In this document: positions 21,649 to 31,169 of the stretch, piece by piece
How the letters are laid out: the number at the start of each line of letters is the position of its first letter
Position numbering within the stretch: the stretch's first letter is position 1
Assembly: GCA_900642245.1 (NCBI GenBank)
Contig: CAAAJI010000538.1
Span: 1-32,998, forward strand
Origin: Fragilaria radians
Lineage: Eukaryota; Bacillariophyta; Fragilariophyceae; Fragilariales; Fragilariaceae
Direction: 5' to 3'
DNA length: 32,998 nucleotides
Made by a program: the position numbers and the translations under genes
The notes under the pieces: generated by a model
What the model was told of the DNA's origin: nothing
What the model saw: only the letters and a program-made list of their open reading frames with translations
Database searches by the model: none

Positions 21649-24381
21649 CTACCCGAGCCGCGACAACGCCGCCGACAACCGTTCCGCCTCGGCGGCGCGG
21701 GCGTAATGGTCGGCGCGCGCTTTCTCGACCGCTTCCGGCTTGGCGCGGTCGGTAAAGGCGGGGTTGGCGAGGCGCGCGGCGAGGCCGTCGCGATCTTTCG
21801 ATACAACTTCAATTGCCTTCTGAAGGCGAAGCTTTTCACCTTCAAAATCTACAAGTCCTTGCAACGGCAGAAGGTAGGTCTGCTTTCCAACAACCACGTT
21901 CAAAGCAGGATCGCCGCTTGTGTTGTAAGACTTCGTCCGGTCAAGTTTCTCACCGCTTTCTAGGTCAAACTGAATTCCGGTGTTGAAGAAGGTGATCACA
22001 TTCAATCGGGCTAAACGAGCTAATGAGGCTCGATTATTAGCAAACCGTTGCACGAGAACATCGTCCGGAACGCTTGAATGGAGCATCCCCGATGCTGTTG
22101 TTTCTTGAGCGAGGACCCAGAGATCGCTCTTGGCGGCCGGTGGAATATTCATGTCGGTTCGCGCCGATCTAATTTCAGTCACGAGCGCAATAAGCCAGTC
22201 AAGTTCGTCTTTCGCCTTCGGATCGCTTAGCGCCTGCGGCTCGGGCCATTTGGCGACAATCAGTTCGTACGGCCGCTCCCCCATGGAGTTCCAAAGCTCT
22301 TCAGTAATGAACGGCATGAGCGGGTGGAGCATGACGAGGATCTGGTCGAACGCCCAGGCGGCGACGGCGCGGGTCTCATCGTCCCCCTCTTCCAACGAAA
22401 ACTGGCCTTTCACCAGCTCCACATACCAGTCGCAGAAGGTGCCCCAGGTGAAGTGGTAGATGGCGTCGGCCATATCGTCGAAGCGCAGGTCGGCGATGGC
22501 CTTGTTCATTGCCTCGAGGGTGCTCGTCACTTCGCCGATGATCCAGCGGTTGACCGGAAGCGTGGCCTCGGGCGCCTTGATCGAGGCCGACGCGCCGACC
22601 CCATTGCCCTGAAGGAAGCGCGCGGCGTTCCATAATTTGGTGGCGAAGTTGCGATAGCCTTCGACGCGTTTCTCATCGAGCTTGATGTCGCGGCCCTGGC
22701 TTTCCATCGCCGCCATGGTGAAGCGCAGGGCATCGGCGCCGTAGCGGTCGATCAGGCCCAACGGGTCGACGGTGTTGCCCTTGGACTTTGACATCTTGGC
22801 GCCATGCGCGTCGCGGACCAGACCATGGAGGTAGAGCGTTTTCCACGGCACACCGCCCATGAACTCCATTCCCTGCATCGCCATGCGGGCGTCCCAGAAG
22901 AAAAGGATGTCGAAGCCCGAGATGAGCACGTCGTTCGGGTAATGACGCGCGAGGTCGTTGGTTTCCTCGGGCCAACCGAGCGTAGCGAACGGCCAAAGCG
23001 CCGAGCTGAACCAGGTGTCGAGTACGTCGGGGTCCTGCCGAAGCGTCCGCTCGTCGCCGGCCTGAGCGCGAGCTTCCGTCTCGGTTTCAGCAACGAAGAT
23101 ACTGCCGTCATCGTCGAACCACGCCGGAATGCGGTGGCCCCACCATAATTGGCGGGAGACGCACCAGGGCTGGATATTCTCGAGCCAGTTGAACCAGGTC
23201 TTGGACCAGCTTTCGGGGACGATCTTGATTGCGCCCGAGCGCGTGGCCTCGATTACCGGCTTCACCAGGGTCGCGGCGTCGACATACCATTGGTCGGTCA
23301 GCCACGGCTCGATCACTACGCCGGAACGGTCGCCATATGGGGTGGCAATCTGGCGATCCTCGACCTTGACCAGGGCGCCTTCGGCATCGAGCAGGTCGAC
23401 CACGGCCTTGCGCGCCTCGAAGCGGTCGAGGCCGATCAACACGTCGGGGATGCCGCCGCTCTGGACGATGCGGGCCTGGCCGTCGAACATGTTGAGCATC
23501 TCGGCCGGCTTGAACCCGGCTCGCTTGCCCACCTCATAATCGTTGAAATCGTGGCCGGGCGTTACCTTGACCGCGCCCGAGCCAAGCTCGGGATCGGCAT
23601 GCTCGTCTGCGACGATCTTGATCAAGCGGCCAGTGATCGGAAGCTTGACCTCCTTCCCGACGAAAGCGGCATAGCGCTCGTCGGTCGGGTGAACCGCGAC
23701 CGCCATGTCGGCAAGCATGGTCTCCGGGCGGGTGGTGGCGACTTCGATCGAGCCCGAGCCGTCAGCCAGCGGGTAGCGCAGGGTCCAGAATTTGCCGGCG
23801 GTATCGCGCGTCTCGACTTCGAGGTCGCTGATCGCGGTCTGGAAATGCGGGTCCCAATTGACCAGCCTTTTGTCGCGATAGACGAGACCGCGCTTGTGAA
23901 GCTCGACGAACACGTGGGTGACGGCCCTCGAGAAGCCCGGATCCATGGTGAACCGCTCGTTCGACCAGTCGCATGAGGCACCGAGGCGGCGCAGCTGCTT
24001 GGTGATCTGGCCGCCGCTTTCGGCCTTCCAATCCCACACGCGCGCGATGAATTCGTCGCGGGTGAAGTCTGTTCGTTTCTTCTGTTCAAGGTCGAGCTGG
24101 CGTTCGACCACCATCTGCGTCGCGATCCCGGCATGGTCCATGCCCACCACCCACAAGGCGTCCTTGCCCTGCATCCGCGCGATGCGGGTGAGGATGTCCT
24201 GCAGCGTGTTGTCGAGCGCGTGGCCGATGTGGAGCGAGCCGGTGACGTTCGGCGGCGGCATGACGATCGTGAACGGGACCGCGTCCGGCCGGTCGGGGCG
24301 GAACAGGCCGTTCGACTCCCAATGCTCGTACCAGCGGGATTCGATTGCGGGGGGGTCGAAGGTCTTGGCGAGCTCGGTCAT
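21649..24381 (-). CDS. valS: valyl-tRNA synthetase
   Basis: Charges tRNA-Val. It has 910 residues, a class I synthetase. The HIGH motif is in PPPNVTGSLHIGHALDN and the KMSKS loop begins at Lys529 (KMSKSKGNT). The editing domain (GRLIKIVADEHADPELGSGA) lies between, and the anticodon-binding domain and coiled-coil tail (PEAVEKARADHYARAAEAER) follow. A stretch from about 21781 to 22200, coding for part of the anticodon/linker region, is much lower in G+C (near half) than the rest and has A/T-ended codons, yet stays in frame. It is the last gene of the pcm-tolC-popZ-S9-valS string. Confidence 0.97.
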   Translation of the reverse strand: MTELAKTFDPPAIESRWYEHWESNGLFRPDRPDAVPFTIVMPPPNVTGSLHIGHALDNTLQDILTRIARMQGKDALWVVGMDHAGIATQMVVERQLDLEQKKRTDFTRDEFIARVWDWKAESGGQITKQLRRLGASCDWSNERFTMDPGFSRAVTHVFVELHKRGLVYRDKRLVNWDPHFQTAISDLEVETRDTAGKFWTLRYPLADGSGSIEVATTRPETMLADMAVAVHPTDERYAAFVGKEVKLPITGRLIKIVADEHADPELGSGAVKVTPGHDFNDYEVGKRAGFKPAEMLNMFDGQARIVQSGGIPDVLIGLDRFEARKAVVDLLDAEGALVKVEDRQIATPYGDRSGVVIEPWLTDQWYVDAATLVKPVIEATRSGAIKIVPESWSKTWFNWLENIQPWCVSRQLWWGHRIPAWFDDDGSIFVAETETEARAQAGDERTLRQDPDVLDTWFSSALWPFATLGWPEETNDLARHYPNDVLISGFDILFFWDARMAMQGMEFMGGVPWKTLYLHGLVRDAHGAKMSKSKGNTVDPLGLIDRYGADALRFTMAAMESQGRDIKLDEKRVEGYRNFATKLWNAARFLQGNGVGASASIKAPEATLPVNRWIIGEVTSTLEAMNKAIADLRFDDMADAIYHFTWGTFCDWYVELVKGQFSLEEGDDETRAVAAWAFDQILVMLHPLMPFITEELWNSMGERPYELIVAKWPEPQALSDPKAKDELDWLIALVTEIRSARTDMNIPPAAKSDLWVLAQETTASGMLHSSVPDDVLVQRFANNRASLARLARLNVITFFNTGIQFDLESGEKLDRTKSYNTSGDPALNVVVGKQTYLLPLQGLVDFEGEKLRLQKAIEVVSKDRDGLAARLANPAFTDRAKPEAVEKARADHYARAAEAERLSAALSRLG

Positions 24382-24418
24382 GGCCTGCGACTAGCCGTGC
24401 CGCGCTGCAGCATCAACC

Positions 24419-24490
24419 TCAGCGCGCGGTCGGCGCCAACCAGCGGTTCATCCAGCCGAACACATTGTCGTACCACTGGATCGAATTCTT

Positions 24491-24521
<31 letters not shown>

Positions 24522-26464
24522 AAGACCAGCAGCTTCGACGGAATGCCGCGGCGCTGGAGGGCGGTGAAACTGGCCAGCCCTTGGGTATAGGGGATTCGGA
24601 AATCCTTCTCCCCAGTGATCACCAGCATCGGGGTTTTCCACTTGGCGACATGGTTGACCGGGTTCCAGCGTTCATAGGCCGCGGGATCTTCGAAATAGGC
24701 CTTCCCGCCATGCTCCCACTCGGTGAACCACAGTTCCTCCGTCTCGTAGGCCATGGCGCGTTGGTCGAACACGCCGTCGTGCTGGACCAGACATTTGAAG
24801 CGGTCGGGCCACTGGCCGGCGATCCAGTTCATCATGTAGCCGCCGTAGCTGGCACCGAGCGCACAGGCGTTGTTCGCGTCGAGCTGGGGATCCGCCGCGG
24901 TGGCGAAGGCAAGGCCGCGCTTCAGATCCTCGAGCGGCTTGCCGCCCCAGTCGTTGCGAATGCTGTCGGTGAAGGCCTGGCCGTAACCCGTGCTGCCGTG
25001 GAAATCGATGCTGACAACCGCATAACCGGGTGCGGCGAACAGGCGCGAGTTCCAGCGATAGGACCAGCCGTTGCCGAAGCTGCCCTGAGGTCCGCCGTGG
25101 ACGACGAACGCGATCGGGAGCTTGCCCTGCGTCGCGGCGGGCTTGAGCTTCATCCCCCACACCTGGTCGTTGTTGGCGCCCTTGAAGGCGAATTTCTCGA
25201 ACCGGACGGGGTCGAGCTGGTCGAGCAAGGCGCGGTTGACGTTGGTCAGCTGCACAAGCCGGCCGCGGCTATCGAGGCGGAACAGATCGTCCGGCTTGAG
25301 GATATCGTTCTGCGTGAACAATGCGCCGCCCCCGGGCAAGGGCACGACATTGCCCGACGTTCCGTTGCCGGTCAGGCGGGCAATCGCCCCGCTGGCAGCG
25401 TCGATCTGCCACACCGGATATTCCATCACGTCCTGGGCGGTGGCCAGCAGGCTGCGGCCGTCCCTGGACCAGGCCAGCGAGCTGACCGAGCGATCCCAAT
25501 TGCCGGTCAGCGCACGGGTCCGCCCCGTGGCGAGATCGCGCAGCATGATCACCTGGCGGTCGGCCTCGTAGCCGGCGCGCGCCATCGATACGTAGGCCAA
25601 GGTGCGGCCATCGGGCGACAGCGTCGGAAGATTGTCGGTGCCGCCATTGGGGGCGGTGAGGTTGACCGGCTGCGCCGAGCCATCGGCGGGGGCCATGAAG
25701 ATATCGAGATTGGTCGAGGTCGGCTCGATCCGCCCGGCTTCGCGAAGCGCGAAGAAGATTGTGCGTCCGTCGGCGGAGAGGGCGATTTCCTCGCCGCCGC
25801 CGAACGGCTTCGACGGGGTGTCGCCGACCAGCGTGCCGGTCACCCGGACTTCACGGCCGAGGCGGCCATTGACGATCGGAAAGCTGTAGATCCGCGATTT
25901 GACGCCCGGCTCGACCCAAGTGTCCCAGTGGCGGACGAACATCTGGTCATATTCGCGGCCCGATCCGGCGGGCTTGGCGGGGAAAGTAGTCGCGGCGCAA
26001 GCGAGGTCAGGGCAATCGCGCGTGTCGGCCCAGACGATCACGCGGCTGCGGTCGGCGCTGACCTTGAAGCCCGAAATGTCGGCGCCGAAGTCGGACAGGA
26101 CGGCGGGCCTGCCGCCGGGGATCATGCGGTGAAGCTGGTCGCGGCTGCCGACAGGGGCGAGATACCAGATCGCGCCGTCCGCCCCGAACACCGCGTCATG
26201 CGCGCCCTTGGTCAGCCCGGAAACCGGTCGCGGGGCTGCGCCGGGGCGCGTCAGGTCGAGCATCATCAGCGCATTGTTGCGCTTGTTCGCAGCGAGGTCG
26301 GTGGTCGACAAGGTGAAGATCGCGGTACGGCCGTCGGGCGAAACCGAAGGTGCGCCGATCCGCTGCATCATGTGCATGTCGGTCGCGGTCATCGGGCGCG
26401 CGTGCGACGGGGTGGAAACGAGGGCGGCGGCCGCGACGGTGGCGGCGAGCAGGAGGCGGTTCAT
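24419..26464 (-). CDS. S9-family prolyl-oligopeptidase/acylaminoacyl peptidase, secreted
   Basis: A serine peptidase of 681 residues. A signal peptide (MNRLLLAATVAAAALVSTPS) places it in the periplasm or beyond. A WD40-like beta-propeller follows (SVSPDGRTAIF, LSADGRTIFF, LSPDGRTLAY, WSRDGRSLLA), then the alpha/beta hydrolase domain with FVVHGGPQGSFGN. The triad is Ser539 (GASYGG), Asp621 (GEKDFRIPY) and His653 (ENHWVLKP). It is like dipeptidyl-peptidase 5/acylaminoacyl peptidases. The start at 26464 is preferred over a longer frame to 26545 because of the signal peptide. It sits between popZ and valS with 37-base gaps on both sides. Confidence 0.93.
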
Positions 26465-26501
26465 GGTCAGTGCGTAGCAAGCGCTCCGCCGGTTCGCCAG
26501 C

Positions 26502-26927
26502 CTAGAGCGGCTTGCCCGTGATGCGGCTGATCTCGCGGCGGACATGTTCGTCGACGATCCGCGGCAGATGTTCGTCGAGCCACTGCTTCAAGGCCGGGCG
26601 AAGCATGTCGCGCAGCATTTCCTCGAGCGGATTGACGGCTGGCGGCGGCGGCGCGGCGGCGGCCACCACGGTCAGTTGCTCGAGCTTCAGGCGGGTCGAG
26701 TCGGCGGCGATGTCGTCGAGCAATGGCGGGCCGGTATCGACCAGGGGCTCGGGCTCGACCGGATGATCGAGTTCGAGGATATCCTCTCCGCCCTCATCCT
26801 CAAGGTCGTCGCCGGGCGATTCGAGCGGCGGTGGCGGGACCGCGGCGCGCAGTTCCTTTTCCTCCGCGATCACCCGTTTGATCGAGGCGAGAATGTCTTC
26901 CATCGATGGTTCGCGCGGGCTCTGCAT
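26502..26927 (-). CDS. popZ: PopZ-like polar organising protein (DUF2497)
   Basis: A 141-residue protein of the DUF2497 family. The N-terminal helix EPSMEDILASIKRVIAEE is the region that binds client proteins in Caulobacter PopZ. An acidic, proline-rich linker follows (about residues 30-95), then the C-terminal oligomerisation helices EEMLRDMLRPALKQWLDEHL and PRIVDEHVRREISRI. In Caulobacter PopZ builds a polar scaffold that anchors the chromosome origin. The start at 26927 (MQSPREPSMED) is chosen; the frame continues upstream into tolC but with non-family residues. Position next to tolC and valS is typical for alphaproteobacteria. Confidence 0.9.
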   Translation of the reverse strand: MQSPREPSMEDILASIKRVIAEEKELRAAVPPPPLESPGDDLEDEGGEDILELDHPVEPEPLVDTGPPLLDDIAADSTRLKLEQLTVVAAAAPPPPAVNPLEEMLRDMLRPALKQWLDEHLPRIVDEHVRREISRITGKPL

Positions 26928-26941
26928 CGCCGCTCTATCGC

Positions 26942-28375
26942 CTATCGCGGCGGTGAAACCAAGACCTGCGGTTGCTCCTGCGCGGTCGTGGTGCTGGTGG
27001 CGACCGGGGTGTGGCGCCGTGGGGTCGACCAGTCGTTCCAATTGCCGGCAACCGAGCGGTAGTTACCGAGCGGATCGTAAAGCGCGCCGCCCTCGAGCCC
27101 GAGATCGTCGGCTTCGGCCTGGCCCATGGCATTGAGGAGCTGGAAGCCGGCGACGTACGAATCGCGGCGGGCGGTGACCAGCAGGACCTGCGAGTTGAGC
27201 AATTCCTGCTCGGCATCGAGCACATCAAGGATGGTCCGCGTGCCGACGCTGTTTTCCGCGCGCGCGCCTTCGAGGGCAAGTTCGTTGGCCCGGACCGCAA
27301 CCAGGTTCGAATCGATCGCACCGAGCGCCGCGCGATAGTCGGCGAAGGCGGATCGGGTGGTGGCGATTACCGCACGCTCGGTAGCGACGCGCTGCTCGAG
27401 CGTCTGGCCCTCGAGCGCAAGGCTTTGCGCAATGCGCGCCGCGGGAAGCCCGCCCTGGTAAAGCGGGATTCGGCCCTGGACGCCGACGCTGGTCGCGGTG
27501 CCGGATCGCGGTGCCCCGCCGGTGTCGCCGGCCAGTGTGTTGACATAATCGCCCGACGCGACGCCCGACACGGTCGGCAGGCGCTCGGCCTGCGCCACCC
27601 GGACGTCGAACCGTGCGGCCTCCGCCTGGCGGGTAATGGCAATGAAATCGGGATTATTGACGAGCGCGATCCGGACCGCTTCGTCGGCGGTTGCCGGAAG
27701 TGGTGGAAGGGGCGGGGGCGGGGCGAGGACGCCAGGCCGCTGGCCAATCACGCGCCGGTAATTTTCCTCGCTTGCGAGCAGACGACCGCGCGAGATTTCG
27801 AACCGGCTCTGCGACAGCGCGAGGCGTGCTTCGGACTGGGCAACGTCGGTGCGGGTCACGTCGCCGATCTCGAAGCGGTCGGTGGCGGCCTGGAGGTTGG
27901 TGGTCAGCACCCTGACCTGGTTCTGGTTGAGTTCGACGATCGCACGGTCGCGGATCACGTCCATGTAAGCGGCGACCGCTTCGGTGAAGACATCGCCCTC
28001 GACCGCGCGCAGGGTCGCCCGACCGGCCTCGACGCGAGTGCGGGCCGCGGTGATGGAATTGCGCACGCTGCCGCCGTTGAACAAGGGGTAGCTGAGATCG
28101 ACCCCGCCCGACAGATACGGACCCTTGCCGAGACGGCGAAGCGAGCCGCTGCTGGTAAGGTCGCGGTTGACGCCGATCGTCGCCGCGACTTGCGGCCTGC
28201 CCGCGGCGCGGGCGATGGCGACGGAGGAATCGGTGACCTTGAGCGCCTCGCGCTGCCCGGTCAGGGTCGGGTTGGTGCGGTAGGCAGCGCTGAGCGCCTC
28301 ACGCAACGTGTCGGCCGACGCCTGTCCGGCGAAGAGTGCGGCGATGATCGTGCCGGTCAGAAGGTGACGCTTCAC
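26942..28375 (-). CDS. tolC: TolC-family outer-membrane efflux/secretion protein
   Basis: The outer-membrane exit duct for type I secretion and efflux pumps; trimeric. It has 477 residues. The signal peptide MKRHLLTGTIIAALFAGQAS ends before ADTLREALSAAYRTNPTL. Two repeats of helical-barrel sequence follow: GVDLSYPLFNGGSVRN with YMDVIRDRAIVELNQNQVRV, and GVQGRIPLYQGGLPAARI with NSVGTRTILDVLDAEQELLN. The 15-base gap to the pcm-like gene and 14-base gap to popZ show an operon. The partner pump is not in the window. Confidence 0.95.
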   Translation of the reverse strand: MKRHLLTGTIIAALFAGQASADTLREALSAAYRTNPTLTGQREALKVTDSSVAIARAAGRPQVAATIGVNRDLTSSGSLRRLGKGPYLSGGVDLSYPLFNGGSVRNSITAARTRVEAGRATLRAVEGDVFTEAVAAYMDVIRDRAIVELNQNQVRVLTTNLQAATDRFEIGDVTRTDVAQSEARLALSQSRFEISRGRLLASEENYRRVIGQRPGVLAPPPPLPPLPATADEAVRIALVNNPDFIAITRQAEAARFDVRVAQAERLPTVSGVASGDYVNTLAGDTGGAPRSGTATSVGVQGRIPLYQGGLPAARIAQSLALEGQTLEQRVATERAVIATTRSAFADYRAALGAIDSNLVAVRANELALEGARAENSVGTRTILDVLDAEQELLNSQVLLVTARRDSYVAGFQLLNAMGQAEADDLGLEGGALYDPLGNYRSVAGNWNDWSTPRRHTPVATSTTTAQEQPQVLVSPPR

Positions 28376-28390
28376 TTGATCTCCAATGCG

Positions 28391-28986
28391 TTAGAAAACG
28401 AACGCCGGGGCGCTGCTGAAACCGGGCAGGCCGGGGACCTGCGCTTCGGCGAAACTGGTAAAGCCGATCGACGTCCCGCCAGCCTGATTGCGTGCGCCAC
28501 GCCCGATGGCAAGGCGGGTGACGCCGTCCATGACGACCGCCGCCCCGACGCGGCCCGCCGGGGCAAGTCGCTGTGCAAGCGTATCAGGGAACTGCTGAAT
28601 GGCACCTTCGACCAGGATCAGGTCGTAGGAGCCGTCGCCTGACGCCTCCTGGTTGCTGGTGCTTTCGACTTCGAGCCCGATGTGGCGCAGCAAGGCGGCG
28701 GCATAAGCCCCGCCCCGCCGACCACCAGGGCCCGTTCGCCCGGGACCGGAGCGAGATGGTTGAGCAACAGGCCGAGTTCGGCCGGAGGCATCATCGGGGC
28801 GCCATCGGCGAGCGACACCGAGCGGTCGCCGTACGCCAGCGCCTGCTGGTCCACCGGCAGGAATTCCTCGCGCGGGACAGTGCCCATCGCGCCGAGCACC
28901 CGCCCGTCGGTCACGCCCTGCGGACGGAGCTGGCTGGCCACCATCATCCGTCGTGCTGCTTCGAAATCTTGGGCGTTATTCGACAT
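28391..28986 (-). pseudogene. pcm: protein-L-isoaspartate O-methyltransferase-like protein, frameshifted
   Basis: A SAM-dependent methyltransferase-fold protein, about 198 residues if read through. The N-terminus has FEAARRMMVASQLRPQGVTD and PREEFLPVDQQALAYGD, typical of the Pcm family. The frame breaks inside the SAM loop: ALVVGGAG is followed by LMPPPCC in one frame, while the correct continuation AAALLRHIGLEVE and SYDLILVEGAIQQFPD lies in another. One missing base in the adjacent four-base G/C runs at 28708-28716 explains it. The C-terminal frame is intact to 28391. It heads the operon with tolC. These tolC-linked Pcm relatives may not be true isoaspartate repair enzymes. Confidence 0.82.
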
Positions 28987-29009
28987 GGAACCTCGATCGC
29001 TTCAACTGT

Positions 29010-29038
29010 TATATGCCAGTAATACAGTTGGGTTTCAA
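29010..29038 (-). promoter_or_regulatory. promoter of the pcm-tolC-popZ-S9-valS operon
   Basis: On the minus strand TTGAAA (29033-29038) and CATATA (29010-29015) lie 17 bases apart, a vegetative-type promoter, about 24 bases from the pcm ATG. A dyad CAACTGT/ACAGTTG (29003-29009 and 29024-29030) overlaps it and could be an operator. Confidence 0.45.
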
Positions 29039-29178
29039 GCTCGGTCATATCGCCCGCGTCCGGTTGCGCCAAGCTGAACTGACCGCCGCCCGTCGAAAAG
29101 CGGGCGCGGCACCAAGGTCGAGGAGGCCCGATGCGAGTTGACAAGCGGGGGTCACCCGCCCATTTCCGCGCTCCGCGA

Positions 29179-29252
29179 GGCCCGATGGCGGAGTGGTTAC
29201 GTAGGGGACTGCAAATCCCCGCACGCCGGTTCGATTCCGGCTCGGGCCTCCA
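29179..29252 (+). tRNA. tRNA-Cys (anticodon GCA)
   Basis: A sequence of 74 bases starting GGCCCGATGGCGGAGTGG. The acceptor stem GGCCCGA pairs with TCGGGCC, followed by discriminator T and an encoded CCA. The anticodon arm is GGGGA-CTGCAAA-TCCCC, anticodon GCA. The T arm contains GGTTCGATTCC. All arms fold normally. Confidence 0.97.
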
Positions 29253-29483
29253 TTCCTCTTCAAGAATCTCCTGAGAATAGCGGGTTGGGCAGATCGCCTG
29301 TCCAGCGCTGGGTTTGGGTTAGACATATCTCCCTCTGAATCCCAATTGGAGAGGATCCTATAGCCGTACGGAAAGCCGCACCGTATCGGAATGGCGCCCT
29401 GCTCCGGATGCGGTCATTTTGCTTTGCAGCTCCGACTTTGTCGTGCATATTTGAAGCCCGGTCGGAGGTGGGGTTTCGACGCC
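29253..29483. other. intergenic region between tRNA-Cys and the regulator gene
   Basis: About 230 bases, lower in G+C than its surroundings. I see no convincing gene. It holds the word GGTTAGACAT (29317-29326), found again at 32416-32425 beyond the adhesin gene. A promoter for the regulator is expected here but no clear -35/-10 pair stands out. Confidence 0.5.
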
Positions 29484-31037
29484 ATGGGGGCAATCGGGCA
29501 CGACGGGCTGGCGGTTCCAGGAAGGGTCGAACTTGCCCACGAACCTGCGTTCAGGCTCGGTCGTCTCGCGGTACACCCATCAACGCGGCAGGTCGTTGCA
29601 AACGGGACCCAGCAGACGATCGAACCGCGAGTTATGCAGGTGCTGGTCGCTTTGGCGCGCTCGAATGGTTCGATCGTCACCCGCGACGAATTGACCTCTT
29701 GGTGCTCGGGCGGGCGAATCGTTGGTGACGACGCGATCAATCGCGCCTTGTCGCGTGTCCGGTCCCTGGGCGCGGGCATCGGTCAGAATTCATTTAAGGT
29801 CGAAACCATTGCCAGGGTCGGTTACCGACTAACCGCCGGAGCCAGCGCCGAGGACACCACACCACCCCCGCGCCCTGATCCCACCATCGATTTGGCCGTA
29901 GTTGACCGCCGACGATGGATTGGCGGAGTCCTTGCGCTCGGCGTGGCTAGCGCCGGCGTGGGTTGGTGGAGACGAGGCCATCAACCGACTGCAGAAGCCG
30001 CCGCGTTGTACCGGAAAGGGGTAGAGGCACGGTCGCTGGGACTGATTGCAACCGCTGAGCAGGCCACCGCTTTCTTCCGCCAAGCGGTGCGCGCCGATCC
30101 CGATTATGCCGATGCATGGGGAGCGCTGGCCCGGCAACACGCCGGCATGTTGGGTGGAGACGGCGATCGCAATCTCGATCGACAGGTAGCGGAGGCGCGG
30201 TCCGCCGCGTTGCGGGCCCTGGCGCTCGATCCCGATCAGCCGGATGCCGTCGGCTCCCTTGCAACAATCGAACCCATATTTGGCCAGTGGGGGCGATTTG
30301 AGGCCGGTCTCAAGCGGGCTCTCCGCAGGCATCCCCGCCAGCTGCAGGTGAGTGGAGAACTGGCTCTTTTCTATGCTTCGGTGGCGCGATGGAATGACGC
30401 AATTGCGATTTACGCCGATTTCAGGGGTAATCAGCCGCTGTCGCCTGTCCTTACCCAATTGCTGTCGATGGCCTATTGGGGCGCTGGCCGGCTGGAGGAA
30501 GCCGAGACAGAATCCGCCGCCGCGATAGAGCGTTGGCCGCGTCATCACGGCATCTGGTTCTCGCGGATGATCATGCTGACCTATGGCGGGCGACCGGAAC
30601 AGGCGGTGGCCTTTGCCGAGATCGAAGCTCTGCGCCCGAGCGGGTCTCGGGCCGAGCAGGCCATCGCGACGCGACATGCCACCGCCAAAGCGCTGGTTTC
30701 CCGCGATCCCGTCGCCCTGGCGTCGGTCCGCGAGGCGCTATTGGCAGGCGTCCAACGGGAAATACTCAATGTACCCCAGGCGATGCGGCTGTTCACCGCC
30801 CTAGGCCAGGTCGACACTGCATTTGAGTTGCTCGACGCGTACTTCCGCCGTCGTGGCCGCTTTGCAGCGTCCGCGTCGAAGCGGATCCATCCGCTGACCC
30901 GGATGGCAACCGATTTTCTATTCTATCCCTGTTCGAGAATCCTGTGGGGTGACGAACGTTTCACTGCCATCACCCGCGATGTCGGGCTCGACGACTACTG
31001 GCGCTCGATTGGCTTCCTTCCAGCCCATCGAACCTAG
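29484..31037 (+). CDS. CadC/ToxR-like membrane-anchored winged-helix regulator with TPR sensor domain
   Basis: A one-component regulator of 517 residues. An OmpR/PhoB-type winged helix fills about residues 22-117 (FRLGRLAVHPSTRQVV, EPRVMQVLVALARSNGSIVT, INRALSRVRSLG, VETIARVGYRL). A proline-rich linker and one membrane segment (WIGGVLALGVASAGVGWW, about residues 146-164) follow, then tetratricopeptide-like repeats to the end (AVRADPDYADAWGALARQHA, ALRALALDPDQPDAVGSLA). The DNA-binding part is cytoplasmic and the repeat part periplasmic by topology. An upstream in-frame ATG at 29391 exists; 29484 is preferred because the wing domain starts soon after. The adjacent adhesin gene is its likely target. 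Confidence 0.85.
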   Translation: MGAIGHDGLAVPGRVELAHEPAFRLGRLAVHPSTRQVVANGTQQTIEPRVMQVLVALARSNGSIVTRDELTSWCSGGRIVGDDAINRALSRVRSLGAGIGQNSFKVETIARVGYRLTAGASAEDTTPPPRPDPTIDLAVVDRRRWIGGVLALGVASAGVGWWRRGHQPTAEAAALYRKGVEARSLGLIATAEQATAFFRQAVRADPDYADAWGALARQHAGMLGGDGDRNLDRQVAEARSAALRALALDPDQPDAVGSLATIEPIFGQWGRFEAGLKRALRRHPRQLQVSGELALFYASVARWNDAIAIYADFRGNQPLSPVLTQLLSMAYWGAGRLEEAETESAAAIERWPRHHGIWFSRMIMLTYGGRPEQAVAFAEIEALRPSGSRAEQAIATRHATAKALVSRDPVALASVREALLAGVQREILNVPQAMRLFTALGQVDTAFELLDAYFRRRGRFAASASKRIHPLTRMATDFLFYPCSRILWGDERFTAITRDVGLDDYWRSIGFLPAHRT

Positions 31038-31169
31038 CCCTGCCCGCAGGTAAAATCGGCAAAAAGTCGGCAATTCGTCAGCCCGCAGTCATTGCCTGGA
31101 ATCACCATTCCTTCCGATTCTTCAATCGCCGTTCCTGTTCGACGGCCAATGATTCGGAGGAGAATTTCG

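Noticed and set aside
24506..26521. 671-codon plus-strand open frame
   Set aside because: Antisense to the S9 peptidase, which has a complete signal peptide, propeller and catalytic triad. The antisense product has no recognisable motif.
26972..28642. 556-codon plus-strand open frame
   Set aside because: Antisense to tolC and the pcm-like gene; same cause as the other shadow frames.
29045..29326. minus-strand ORF across tRNA-Cys (SRNRTGVRGFAV-type peptide)
   Set aside because: This is the well-known false ORF that arises antisense to a tRNA gene; the tRNA folds perfectly on the plus strand.
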